DNA of 64,000 nt from Gammaproteobacteria bacterium (GTDB lineage Bacteria > Pseudomonadota > Gammaproteobacteria > Ga0077554 > Ga007554), in the NCBI GenBank assembly GCA_023266055.1, contig JAHFRW010000002.1, forward strand, positions 63,069 to 127,068, written 5' to 3'. The position numbers and the translations under genes were made by a program. Shown piece after piece: positions 56,099-64,000 of the stretch; the stretch's first letter is position 1, and each line of letters starts with the position of its first letter. The notes below the pieces were generated by a model. The model saw only the letters and a program-made list of their open reading frames with translations. It was not told where the DNA came from and did not search any database.

Positions 56099-57301
56099 AT
56101 GCCACATGAGTTTGACGAATACGGTTTTGATACATTGGCAGTGCGTGCTGGTCAGGTGCGTACCAATGAATGCGAGCAATCCGAGCCGATTTTTACCACT
56201 GCTAGCTATATTTTTGGCAGTGCTGCCGAAGCGGCCGCGCGTTTTTCGGGGAACTCGCCGGGTAATATTTATTCACGTTTTACCAATCCCACCGTGCGTA
56301 ACTTTGAACAACGTCTTGCGGCGCTGGAAGGGGGCGAGCGTTGTGTTGCGACGGCTTCCGGCATGGCGGCGATTACCACCACCTGCATGGGCTTGTTGAA
56401 GGCCGGGGATCATCTTGTCGCATCACGCAGCGTATTTGGCCCTACCGTACTGTTGTTCAGTAATATTCTGGCGCGTTTTGGTATTGAGACCACGTTTGTG
56501 TCTCTGGCTGATGTGTCGGCGTGGGAGCAGGCGATACGCCCCAATACCAAATTACTATTTCTTGAAACACCTTCGAATCCGTTAATGGAGCTTGGCGATA
56601 TCACTGCCGTGGCTGCGGTTGCGCATCGCCATGGCTGTCTGTTGGCGGTAGACAATTGTTTTTGTACTCCGGCTTTGCAAAAGCCTCTGGCGTTGGGCGC
56701 AGATATTGTCGTGCATTCAGCAACCAAATTTATTGATGGACAGGGGCGTTGTATAGGAGGTGCCATTGTGGGCAGCGAGACGGTAGTGGGAGGGGGCATT
56801 TATAATTTCCTGCGCACGGCCGGGCCGAGTATGAGCCCATTTAATGCCTGGGTGTTTTTAAAGGGGCTGGAAACTTTGCGTCTGCGCATGCAGGCGCATT
56901 GCGCCAGCGCCCTTTATCTGGCGCAATGGCTGGAGCAGCAGCCTGTCGTGGCCAGGGTAAACTATCCGGGGCTTGTGTCGCATCCGCAACATGCGTTGGC
57001 AGCACGTCAGCAATCAGGGTTTGGTGGAGTATTGTCTTTTGAGGTGAAAGGTGGGCGCGATGCTGCGTGGGCATTGATTGATGCCACCCGAATGATATCC
57101 ATCACTGCTAACCTGGGCGACAGCAAGAGCACCATTACTCACCCGGCAACGACCACGCATGGTCGTATCACCGCCGAAGCCCGTGTACAGTCCGGGATTA
57201 CCGAGGGATTGGTGCGTGTGGCCGTGGGACTGGAAGAGGTGGTTGATTTGCAGGCTGATTTGCAGCGCGGTTTGAACGCGGCAGCGCATCTGAAGTCATA
57301 A
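56099..57301 (+). CDS. metZ: O-succinylhomoserine sulfhydrylase MetZ
   Basis: 400 residues, PLP enzyme of the Cys/Met metabolism family making homocysteine. PLP lysine in VVHSATKFIDGQGR (about residue 206), YSRFTNPTVRNFEQRLAALE, and GDSKSTITHPATTTHGRI near the end. AAAGGA 8 bp before ATG. The SAM-II leader immediately upstream fits its role in methionine synthesis. Confidence 0.96.
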   Translation: MPHEFDEYGFDTLAVRAGQVRTNECEQSEPIFTTASYIFGSAAEAAARFSGNSPGNIYSRFTNPTVRNFEQRLAALEGGERCVATASGMAAITTTCMGLLKAGDHLVASRSVFGPTVLLFSNILARFGIETTFVSLADVSAWEQAIRPNTKLLFLETPSNPLMELGDITAVAAVAHRHGCLLAVDNCFCTPALQKPLALGADIVVHSATKFIDGQGRCIGGAIVGSETVVGGGIYNFLRTAGPSMSPFNAWVFLKGLETLRLRMQAHCASALYLAQWLEQQPVVARVNYPGLVSHPQHALAARQQSGFGGVLSFEVKGGRDAAWALIDATRMISITANLGDSKSTITHPATTTHGRITAEARVQSGITEGLVRVAVGLEEVVDLQADLQRGLNAAAHLKS

Positions 57302-57343
57302 TGCGCTACAATGGATGATTAACGGTTCGACAAAGGTGGAATT

Positions 57344-57964
57344 GTGTCATCGCTGAACAGAAAGTCATCCATTACATTATATTCACGTGGCGTATGCGCA
57401 TTTTCGCATCGTGTGCGCCTGGCGCTGGCCGAGAAAAACATTGCTGCCGAAATTATTGATGTAGGTGACGATCATTTACCGGAAGATCTGCTGGATCTGA
57501 ACCCTTATAATACTCTGCCAACCATGGTTGAGCGTGATCTGGTGTTGTATAGCTCAAACATCATTATGGAATATGTTGAGGAGCGTTATCCGCACCCGCC
57601 ATTGATGCCTGTGGATCCGATGGCACGAGCACGTACCCGCACCTACCTGTATCGCATGGATCATGATTGGTATAGCCTGCTGGGTGATCTTCAGGGTGAT
57701 GATGCCGGGAAAGCGGACAGTGCACGCAGGACGATACGTGATGGCTTAACCCTGCTGGCCCCGGTATTTGCCCAGAAATCCTTTTTTATGAGTAGCGAGA
57801 TATCCCTGGTGGATTGCAGTCTGGCGGCATTGTTGTGGCGTTTGCCCGTGTTTGGTATTGAATTGCCTGCTCAGGCCAAATCATTATTACAATACGCAGA
57901 CCGCATGTTTGCCCGCGAAGGGTTTCGCGCCAGCCTGTCATTTGCCGAGCGCTCCATGAGATAA
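57344..57964 (+). CDS. sspA: Stringent starvation protein A SspA
   Basis: 206 residues of GST fold that lacks GST activity: VCAFSHRVRLALAEKNI, DDHLPEDLLDLNPYNTLPTM and IIMEYVEERYPHPPLMP. SspA binds RNA polymerase and alters transcription under stress. GTG start with AAGGTGG just upstream. Four bp to sspB. Confidence 0.95.
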   Translation: MSSLNRKSSITLYSRGVCAFSHRVRLALAEKNIAAEIIDVGDDHLPEDLLDLNPYNTLPTMVERDLVLYSSNIIMEYVEERYPHPPLMPVDPMARARTRTYLYRMDHDWYSLLGDLQGDDAGKADSARRTIRDGLTLLAPVFAQKSFFMSSEISLVDCSLAALLWRLPVFGIELPAQAKSLLQYADRMFAREGFRASLSFAERSMR

Positions 57965-57968
57965 ACTG

Positions 57969-58358
57969 ATGAATTCGAGCCGACCTTATTTAATTCGTGG
58001 TATTTATGAGTGGATTGTCGATAACGGCTGTACACCGTATCTTCTGGTGGATACACAATCTCCTGAAGTGGTCGTGCCGATGCAGTTTATTGAAAATTCC
58101 AGAATCATTTTGAACATTGCACCGATGGCGGTACAGGCGCTTGCCTTGGGTAACGACGCGGTTAGTTTTAGCGCACGTTTTGGCGGTACGCCGATGAATG
58201 TTGTGGTGCCAGTGAGCGCCGTGCTGGCAGTGTATGCCAGGGAGAATGGTAAAGGCATGGTGTTTAGTGAAGATGATGGTGGTGATCACCCGACAGGGAA
58301 TTCGCCTGTGCCTACATCCGAAAAGTCACGCCGCCCGACATTAACGGTAGTCAAGTAA
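57969..58358 (+). CDS. sspB: ClpXP adaptor SspB
   Basis: 129 residues: the substrate-binding domain PYLIRGIYEWIVDNGCTPYL (about residues 5-24) and FSARFGGTPMNVVVPVSAVL, a flexible linker, and the C-terminal ClpX-binding tail RRPTLTVVK. SspB delivers ssrA-tagged proteins to ClpXP. Co-transcribed with sspA. Confidence 0.96.
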   Translation: MNSSRPYLIRGIYEWIVDNGCTPYLLVDTQSPEVVVPMQFIENSRIILNIAPMAVQALALGNDAVSFSARFGGTPMNVVVPVSAVLAVYARENGKGMVFSEDDGGDHPTGNSPVPTSEKSRRPTLTVVK

Positions 58359-58364
58359 GCCCGG

Positions 58365-58562
58365 CTATTTTCTGCCGCGTCGCCGCTGAATCACATCCCA
58401 TGCCATGGCGCCTATGACAAGTGCGCCAATACTCACTGCAATGCCCATGACAAGGTATTCGGTTTCCTCGCTGACCAGACCACCAATCATCATATGCACT
58501 ACATATGACCACAATACCATTGAGCTGATGGCGATAAATCCATAAATCAAAATTTCTTTCAT
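58365..58562 (-). CDS. Small two-span membrane protein
   Basis: 65 residues from ATG 58562 (AAGAGAG about 7 bp upstream). Two hydrophobic segments (about 5-28 and 36-56: IYGFIAISSMVLWSYVVHMM, LVMGIAVSIGALVIGAMAW) and a basic C-terminus RRRGRK. No family recognised. It is convergent with sspB (6 bp gap) and follows argA on the same strand by 76 bp. The overlapping frame at 58351-58587 is a shadow. Confidence 0.7.
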   Translation of the reverse strand: MKEILIYGFIAISSMVLWSYVVHMMIGGLVSEETEYLVMGIAVSIGALVIGAMAWDVIQRRRGRK

Positions 58563-58638
58563 GCTGAAACTCTCTTAAAGTGGTCACACACGGTGTTTAT
58601 ATATCATAACAAGACGTATACATATTTTTGTGAGTCCA

Positions 58639-59985
58639 TTATAAGACTTTGATAAATACCTTTGATTTGCGTTGATAGTTATACAGATGCTGGCGCTGTA
58701 CGGGTAAATCTTCGATTTTAGCGGGGCTGAAGCCGCGTTCACGAAACCAGTGTGTCGCATGTGTGGTGAGTGCAAACAGATGACCTATGCCCTGCTGTTT
58801 GGCGTGGTGTTCAAGCGCATTTAACAACGCTTCGCCCCGGCCACCATCGCGGTAGGCCGGATGTACGGCCAGACAGGCCAGTTCACCCACACTTTCTTTT
58901 TTAAAAGGGTAGAGTGCCGCGCAGGCGGTGATCATGCCATCCCGTTCCATTACCATGAAATAGTCAATCTCGGTTTCAAGGCGCTCACGTGAGCGGCGCA
59001 CCAGCGCTCCCTCGGTCTCCAGCGGTTCAATCAACCCTAAAATCCCTCCCACATCGTCAATGGTGGCCTTGCGCATGTTTTCATACTGATCGGCAGTGAT
59101 AAGCGTGCCAATGCCATCCCGTGTAAATAGCTCCAGCAGCAACGCGCCATCAATGTGACGATCTATCAGGTGCGCCCGCCGTACGCCCTGGCGGCAGGCT
59201 TGCACGGCATGCATCACATACTGTGCTATTTCCCGGTGCGCTTTGTTGCTTTCATTGTCAATGGGCGCTCGTTGAGCGGCAAGCCATTGCTCGGCTTCTC
59301 CAAGAGTGAGTTGCCGCATCAGATCCTTGTCGGCATCGAACAATCCGCGATCTTCTACCAGGCACAATAATTTGTCCGCATTCAGGGCGATGGCAGTGGC
59401 GGTTGCTACCTCCAGCGCCGTCAGGTTAAATGTCTCACCCGTAGGTGAATAACCCAGGGGTGAAAGCAGCACAATTGCGCCATCATCGAGGCGTTGTTTA
59501 ATGGCTTCCGCGTCAACACGGCGCACTTCACCCGTATAGCAATAGTCAATGCCATCGCGGATGCCGACGGGTTTGGCGGTGACGAAATTGCCCGACGCCA
59601 CACGAATGCCCGCACCTGCCATGGGTGAGTTCGCCAAGCCCATGGACAGAAGCGCCTCGATTTCTATGCGTAATGTACCGACGGCTTCTTTCACTACGGT
59701 CAGCGCTGCGTCGTCGGTAATACGTAATTCCTTCACATAGTGAATGGCAGCATTACGTTCCGTCAGTCGTTGCTCAATCTGTGGGCGTGCGCCATGCGCC
59801 AGTACCAGACGTGCGCCCAGGCTATTGAGCAGGGCAATGTCATGTATCAGATGGGCAAACTGGTCATCCGCCACGGCTTCTCCGCTGAACATGATGACAA
59901 ACGTGCGGCCACGAAAGGCATTGATGTAGGGCGACGAACTGCGGAACCAGGTAACGAATTGTGCTTCGTCAAATATGTTGGGCAC
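58639..59985 (-). CDS. argA: N-acetylglutamate synthase ArgA
   Basis: 448 residues from GTG 59985: an N-terminal amino-acid-kinase domain (about 25-290, RGRTFVIMFSGEAV and ALLSMGLANSPMAGAGIRVA) fused to a C-terminal GNAT acetyltransferase domain (about 305-448, ACAALYPFKKESVGELACLA, HPAYRDGGRGEALL). First step of arginine synthesis. AAGGCAG about 8 bp upstream is a moderate ribosome site. Confidence 0.95.
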   Translation of the reverse strand: MPNIFDEAQFVTWFRSSSPYINAFRGRTFVIMFSGEAVADDQFAHLIHDIALLNSLGARLVLAHGARPQIEQRLTERNAAIHYVKELRITDDAALTVVKEAVGTLRIEIEALLSMGLANSPMAGAGIRVASGNFVTAKPVGIRDGIDYCYTGEVRRVDAEAIKQRLDDGAIVLLSPLGYSPTGETFNLTALEVATATAIALNADKLLCLVEDRGLFDADKDLMRQLTLGEAEQWLAAQRAPIDNESNKAHREIAQYVMHAVQACRQGVRRAHLIDRHIDGALLLELFTRDGIGTLITADQYENMRKATIDDVGGILGLIEPLETEGALVRRSRERLETEIDYFMVMERDGMITACAALYPFKKESVGELACLAVHPAYRDGGRGEALLNALEHHAKQQGIGHLFALTTHATHWFRERGFSPAKIEDLPVQRQHLYNYQRKSKVFIKVL

Positions 59986-60290
59986 GGGTTTTTACTGCCT
60001 TATCTAAAGTGAGTGAGCATCAAGGGTTCAGTGGGCACAACTAACCCGCTGATTTTGGACTATTAAGCCTAGTCGTGGCAACCCATCTCTGGTATTGGTG
60101 GCTTGGTTGGTCTTGTTGACGGGTAATTCCATTACATTTTAAGTGGGTTATATGATTGAAAAGATGAGTTTTTCAGTCAAAAATATTTGTTTTAGGGCTT
60201 GTCAGATACCCCACTATTTTGCTATGGTTTTTTGGCCGAACGTAGATTTGGTTTTTGATAAACAAACGCGACCGAGAGAGGAGATGTTTT
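59986..60290. other. Intergenic region upstream of the first 40-residue peptide
   Basis: 305 bp without a gene apart from the argA promoter region and the leader of peptide 1. A weak promoter, TTGTCA (60199-60204) with TATGGT (60223-60228), could drive the peptide gene. No ARG box was established. Confidence 0.4.
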
Positions 60291-60413
60291 GTGAATAAAT
60301 TAAAAGATGCATGCCAGAATGACTGGTTGATTGTGATGTACATTGCCGTTGTGATTTTTAGCTTATTGGCACTGGGCATGAAGGGGTTGGCTCATTATCC
60401 ATTGGGGCACTAA
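60291..60413 (+). CDS. 40-residue membrane peptide 1 (LAHYPLGH family)
   Basis: A gene of 40 codons. GTG start with a strong AGAGAGGAG about 8 bp upstream. The peptide starts MNKLKDACQNDWLIVMYIAV, has one membrane span (about residues 13-32) and ends GMKGLAHYPLGH. A closely similar peptide gene lies 247 bp downstream (60661). Each has its own ribosome site, and the shared end LAHYP(L/V)G(H/Q) shows common descent. Function unknown; small regulators or subunits of membrane complexes are common at this size. Confidence 0.75.
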   Translation: MNKLKDACQNDWLIVMYIAVVIFSLLALGMKGLAHYPLGH

Positions 60414-60439
60414 AAGCACCGGGAGCCCCGTTTGTAATT

Positions 60440-60477
60440 AAAAAAAGGATCGAGGAGACTGCTTCGATCCTTTTTTT
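60440..60477 (+). terminator. Rho-independent terminator between the twin peptide genes
   Basis: 14-bp perfect stem AAAAAAAGGATCGA (60440-60453) / TCGATCCTTTTTTT (60464-60477) with a 10-nt loop and a T-run. It separates the two peptide genes into independent transcripts. Confidence 0.93.
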
Positions 60478-60555
60478 ACGCCTGTTATTTTTCCTGCCCC
60501 TGCCTGATCAATGCTGCTGTGCACAATCCCTTGGTAATAAAGCGGTTAAAAGATC

Positions 60556-60584
60556 TTGAAGTTTACATGGTTATTATGTATAAA
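60556..60584 (+). promoter_or_regulatory. Candidate sigma-70 promoter of membrane peptide 2
   Basis: TTGAAG (60556-60561) and TATAAA (60579-60584) are separated by exactly 17 bp, ahead of the second peptide gene (start 60661) and after the terminator. Confidence 0.6.
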
Positions 60585-60660
60585 GAAGCGGATATGGCCA
60601 CATTTTATTTGTGGTTAATATCCTACTTAACCCGTCAACATTTATATCAAGGAGCTCGCC

Positions 60661-60783
60661 ATGAATAACCATAAACCGCATACCAACGATGATTATATTG
60701 TGCCTGTTGTCATAGCCGCTGTTGTTTTCTTTTTACTATGGATGGGGATGAATGTATTGGCTCATTATCCGGTGGGCCAATAA
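60661..60783 (+). CDS. 40-residue membrane peptide 2 (LAHYPVGQ family)
   Basis: A gene of 40 codons. ATG 60661 has AAGGAG 6 bp upstream, an excellent ribosome site. The peptide starts MNNHKPHTNDDYIVPVVIAA, has one membrane span (about 13-31) and ends GMNVLAHYPVGQ. It matches peptide 1 at ND-x-x-IV, the GM before the span end, and LAHYPxG. Has its own promoter candidate and lies 45 bp before the end of the convergent ttcA gene. Function unknown. Confidence 0.78.
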   Translation: MNNHKPHTNDDYIVPVVIAAVVFFLLWMGMNVLAHYPVGQ

Positions 60784-60827
60784 TAATGTAATGTTGATAT
60801 CCGGTACGGGCATGCTCCCGGCGTTAT

Positions 60828-61715
60828 TTACCAGAGCGGCTGTTCGGCATCGCTGGATTCACTCTCTCTCGGGTTATCACTCAGGGAGTGGGGAAATAAT
60901 ATTTCCTGCTCCCCTTTTTTTACAGGATCAGGAAAAGAGGGAGCCATTTCGCGCTGTTTTTCAAGATTCCTGAAATCCCACAGGCGTTTGTCCATCAATT
61001 GGCTGGGTTGTACGCGGCCCAGTGCGTGGAGCATATTGCTGGGAATTTTGGGGTTTTCCCTGGCGAGATCCTGCACCAGTCTTTTCGTACGTTGACGCGC
61101 CAGATTTTCCTGGGAGCCGCATAAATTACAGGGGATGATCGGAAATTCCCGTTCCTTGGCGTATTCGATGATATCTTTTTCCTGACAATAGGCGAGTGGC
61201 CGTACCACGATATGGCGTTTATTGTCGGTGAGCAATTTGGGTGGCATGGAGCGTATTTCACCGTTGTACATGATGGACATCAGCAGGCTATGAATCATGT
61301 CGTCGCGATGATGTCCGAGCGCGATTTTGGTATGGCCATGGGTCTCGGCATATTTGTAAATATTGCCGCGTCGTAACCGTGAACAGAGTGAGCAATAGGT
61401 GCCACCTTCCACTGTTTTATCAATCACGATGGAGTAGGTGTCTTTCTTTAGAATTTCATAGGGAATTTTCTGATGTTCCAGCCAGCCGCGCATGTGGCTG
61501 TCATTCCAGCCGGGTTGTGATTGGTCGAGTGTGAAGGCAAAAATCTCGAATTTGTTGTTGGAGTGCATGCGTAACAGACGCAATATCGACAACAGGGTAT
61601 AGGAGTCCTTGCCTCCCGACAGGCATACCATGACTCGGTCACCCGTCTGGATCATATTGTAGTCGGCAATGGCTTTGCCGACATAATGCAATAACTTCTT
61701 TTCTACTTTAGACAA
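60828..61715 (-). CDS. ttcA: tRNA 2-thiocytidine synthetase TtcA
   Basis: 295 residues from TTG 61715 (GGGGAAG upstream), overlapping the upstream ligase gene by 8 bp. PP-loop [14 protein letters not shown] (about residue 29-42), [4Fe-4S] Cys motifs [10 protein letters not shown] and CNLCGSQ, and ALGHHRDDM. TtcA puts 2-thiocytidine at tRNA position 32. The tail beyond the family core ([11 protein letters not shown]) is not conserved as far as I recall. Confidence 0.94.
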   Translation of the reverse strand: MSKVEKKLLHYVGKAIADYNMIQTGDRVMVCLSGGKDSYTLLSILRLLRMHSNNKFEIFAFTLDQSQPGWNDSHMRGWLEHQKIPYEILKKDTYSIVIDKTVEGGTYCSLCSRLRRGNIYKYAETHGHTKIALGHHRDDMIHSLLMSIMYNGEIRSMPPKLLTDNKRHIVVRPLAYCQEKDIIEYAKEREFPIIPCNLCGSQENLARQRTKRLVQDLARENPKIPSNMLHALGRVQPSQLMDKRLWDFRNLEKQREMAPSFPDPVKKGEQEILFPHSLSDNPRESESSDAEQPLW

Positions 61716-63249
61716 CAGACTTCCCCTGTAATGGTTTGCGTGTATAGCGGTGTTTTACGCCCGCCGGAAAATATGTGGTATCACCCGCCGCTAATAAGGT
61801 AACGTCAGGATGTTGATATTCGGCAGGTACATAATGGGTAAATTCACTGTTCAGGCGTAATAATTGGGTGTGTATCGACGTCGCAATTACATCGCGTTTT
61901 TCAGGTGAGCTATTTACATTCGGCAGCAATTCTACCGTCACGTGCAGCCGTTTGTTCTGGTCCGCCTGTTCTTTTACTTCAAGCACAAATTTACCTGTTA
62001 CCCACTCTGTAATCACGGGTTGCTCCAGTCCCACCGTAATATTTTCCGGATAGATGTTTGCGCCGAAATACGACACTGTGAAATCCGCGCGACCAAAGAG
62101 ATACACAAAGGGCAGGGCGTAATCATCGTGTTGTAACGACGCTGTATTCGTTTCATCGGAGAGCGGATTACCCGGCCATTCCCGTACAAGATTCAGCATC
62201 GTTTCGTAAGGAATAATCCCACCCTGGTCGGCGATATGATAGCGCACCAACGGCACGCCATTATCTCCCGTAACGACCAGCGTGCCTTCATGCACTTCAA
62301 AAAAACGGCTGAGGGGATCATACTGCAATAATGTGGGCAGGCGCGACTCACCAAACAATGCCCGCGCCGCTGCCGGGGTGCGCGCAAAAAAGCGTCGCAA
62401 CGTAATGCTTAAAGGTGTTTCATTGCCCAGGACGCCAGCATCTGCTGTACCGTACAGTGATGCCGTGTCATGGGCGGGAGTATGCGCTCCGCCCCGTTCA
62501 CATACCAGGCTGCGCCACTCCTCGCTGAACACCTCGCCCGCGTATATCATTTTTATGGAATAATCGGACCACGCAATGCCTTGAGCGATGCCGGTGTCAA
62601 TCACATCCTTAATGAAGGGTGGATAACCGATCAATACTGTTTGCTCAAAGTGCGGTGCAAGTTCGGTGACCGCGCGATAGATTTCCGCCTTGTTGTTGCC
62701 CGGCGTTACCACGCTCAGCGCATAGCCTTTTTGGGCCAGATAGCGGCAGCAGGTTGCGGTATACATGCCGCCTACCCAGGTGCCCAATGCAAAACAGATC
62801 ACCGCCAGTGTGCTGCGCTGGGTGTTGCCGGGCGCCGCATGGAAACTGCTGAATACCTGCTCAAAGCGTGCCGCAACATCCAGTTCGTGAGTCAGGGCGC
62901 GTGGCCAGAACAAAGGTGTGCCGGTGGATCCCGACGACACTGCCACCATCTCACACTCTGCCAGCCGTCCGTGACGGCAGCGGGGGGGCAGGGGATAGGC
63001 GCGCATGTAATTGGCTTTTGTCATCAGAGGTAGCGCTTGAAAAGCGGCGAAATCCTGAATTCCGGCAGCATCAATGCCCTGTTTTTGCAGGAAATCCCGG
63101 TAAGCGGGCACCTCGGTTGCGGCCGCATGAAAAAGTGCCAGGACATGCGCCTCCGCAGAGATCGTCCGATGGCGCGACAGGGTAGTTGCCAGTGGACGCT
63201 CGAAAAAGGTTTGCAGGGCGGTTTGCGTGGATTGCGCAAGGTCAGGCAT
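61708..63249 (-). CDS. PaaK-like AMP-dependent ligase
   Basis: 513 residues of the adenylate-forming superfamily, phenylacetate-CoA ligase subgroup: AMP-binding loop [12 protein letters not shown] (about 103-114), an acidic [12 protein letters not shown], and [20 protein letters not shown]. The C-terminal domain contains [20 protein letters not shown]. No phenylacetate genes are nearby, so the acid substrate is unknown. ATG 63249; the tRNA cluster promoter is 54 bp away in the opposite direction. Confidence 0.85.
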   Translation of the reverse strand: MPDLAQSTQTALQTFFERPLATTLSRHRTISAEAHVLALFHAAATEVPAYRDFLQKQGIDAAGIQDFAAFQALPLMTKANYMRAYPLPPRCRHGRLAECEMVAVSSGSTGTPLFWPRALTHELDVAARFEQVFSSFHAAPGNTQRSTLAVICFALGTWVGGMYTATCCRYLAQKGYALSVVTPGNNKAEIYRAVTELAPHFEQTVLIGYPPFIKDVIDTGIAQGIAWSDYSIKMIYAGEVFSEEWRSLVCERGGAHTPAHDTASLYGTADAGVLGNETPLSITLRRFFARTPAAARALFGESRLPTLLQYDPLSRFFEVHEGTLVVTGDNGVPLVRYHIADQGGIIPYETMLNLVREWPGNPLSDETNTASLQHDDYALPFVYLFGRADFTVSYFGANIYPENITVGLEQPVITEWVTGKFVLEVKEQADQNKRLHVTVELLPNVNSSPEKRDVIATSIHTQLLRLNSEFTHYVPAEYQHPDVTLLAAGDTTYFPAGVKHRYTRKPLQGKSVV

Positions 63250-63302
63250 GGATTAATCCCATCTTTGTTGAACCCCTATCATAATGGTTTTCCTCAAGGT
63301 TG

Positions 63303-63331
63303 TTGACACATTCTGTTAAGCAAATCATAAT
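63303..63331 (+). promoter_or_regulatory. Strong sigma-70 promoter of the tRNA-tuf operon
   Basis: TTGACA (63303-63308) and CATAAT (63326-63331) have a 17-bp spacer, followed by a GC-rich discriminator (AGCCGAC) typical of stringently controlled stable RNA genes. It precedes tRNA-Tyr by 19 bp. Confidence 0.85.
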
Positions 63332-63350
63332 AGCCGACTTATATCCTTGT

Positions 63351-63435
<85 letters not shown>

Positions 63436-63467
63436 CCGGTCTGGAACAATGTAGGAGTTATGCTAGG

Positions 63468-63541
63468 GCGGGTGTAGTTCAATGGTAGAACTTCAGCCTT
63501 CCAAGCTGATAGCGTGGGTTCGATTCCCATCACCCGCTCCA
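63468..63541 (+). tRNA. tRNA-Gly (anticodon TCC)
   Basis: 74 nt with encoded CCA. Acceptor GCGGGTG pairs with CACCCGC; anticodon loop CTTCCAA with TCC. Confidence 0.98.
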
Positions 63542-63611
63542 TTATATATATGCTCTATTAAGTACATATATATGTTTGGCAGGGTGGTTGTTTGCAAAAT
63601 TAGGGAGCGCT

Positions 63612-63687
<76 letters not shown>

Positions 63688-63866
63688 TAAACTTGAAGGA
63701 GCCCCTAGGTTCTCCGGATTGTTGGTAGTGTAGTTCAGGTCGGTAGGAATTTCTGAAAAGGTTCATTAATTATCCACGAGCAGGGATGAAAAACGAACAT
63801 TTTCAGAGGCTCTTGGTGTTTTTGCTTAAGATGTAAGCTAAGTCTGTTTGTGTAGAAATAATTTAA

Positions 63867-64000
<134 letters not shown>

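Noticed and set aside
58351-58587. 78-codon minus-strand frame overlapping the small two-span membrane protein
   Set aside because: The frame at 58365-58562 has two clean membrane segments and a ribosome site; this one has neither.
62470-63033. 187-codon open frame antisense to the PaaK-like ligase
   Set aside because: The minus-strand gene carries clear ligase motifs; the plus frame has no recognisable domain.

Overview
The window reads as a chromosomal segment of a gammaproteobacterium of moderate GC content. The evidence is conserved gene order: ybgC-tolQRAB-pal-cpoB-queE-queC-tRNA-Lys; trpF-trpB-trpA-accD-folC-dedD...cvpA-purF-metZ; sspA-sspB; and a tRNA-Tyr/Gly/Thr cluster running into tuf, as in E. 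coli thrU-tyrU-glyT-thrT-tufB. I cannot name a genus. There is no rRNA operon, IS element, prophage or CRISPR array.

Layout. 1-1.65 kb: the end of a GlrR-type sigma-54 activator, then a consensus sigma-54 promoter and an exported EF-hand protein. 1.86-8.95 kb: the Tol-Pal envelope system, two preQ0 synthesis genes and tRNA-Lys. 9.0-14.2 kb (minus strand): a compact four-gene set of a BcsC-like barrel, a BcsA-like PilZ glycosyltransferase, a 52-residue membrane protein and an APH-AAA kinase fusion. 14.5-18.8 kb: an RND efflux pair. 18.8-21.0 kb: AmpG-like permease and a Met/Lys-rich exported protein. 21.7-27.6 kb: tryptophan synthesis, accD, folC and dedD. 27.6-29.3 kb: an RhlE-type helicase. 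29.6-30.1 kb: two decayed genes. 30.1-33.5 kb: a di-haem/FGE-sulfatase fusion, a second FGE-like protein and a lipase-like hydrolase. 33.5-41.9 kb: a DUF748 protein, RIO kinase, methyltransferase, MTH1187 protein, NhaA, M48 protease and two YbjQ proteins. 42-50.7 kb: one gene for a surface protein of about 2,900 residues. 50.9-53.5 kb: secreted, lipoprotein and membrane-anchored proteins. 53.8-58.4 kb: cvpA, purF, a SAM-II riboswitch before metZ, and sspAB. 58.4-63.2 kb: small membrane protein, argA, two related 40-residue membrane peptides, ttcA and a PaaK-like ligase. 63.3-64 kb: tRNAs and the start of tuf.

Most of the window is housekeeping. The parts that deserve attention are the consensus sigma-54 promoter beside glrR, the cellulose-like cluster that lacks BcsB, the cytochrome-FGE fusion pair, the very large repeat protein with a sorting-type tail, the SAM-II riboswitch, the probable CTG start of the M48 protease, and the twin 40-residue membrane peptides. 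All family names come from reading translations; no database search was possible.
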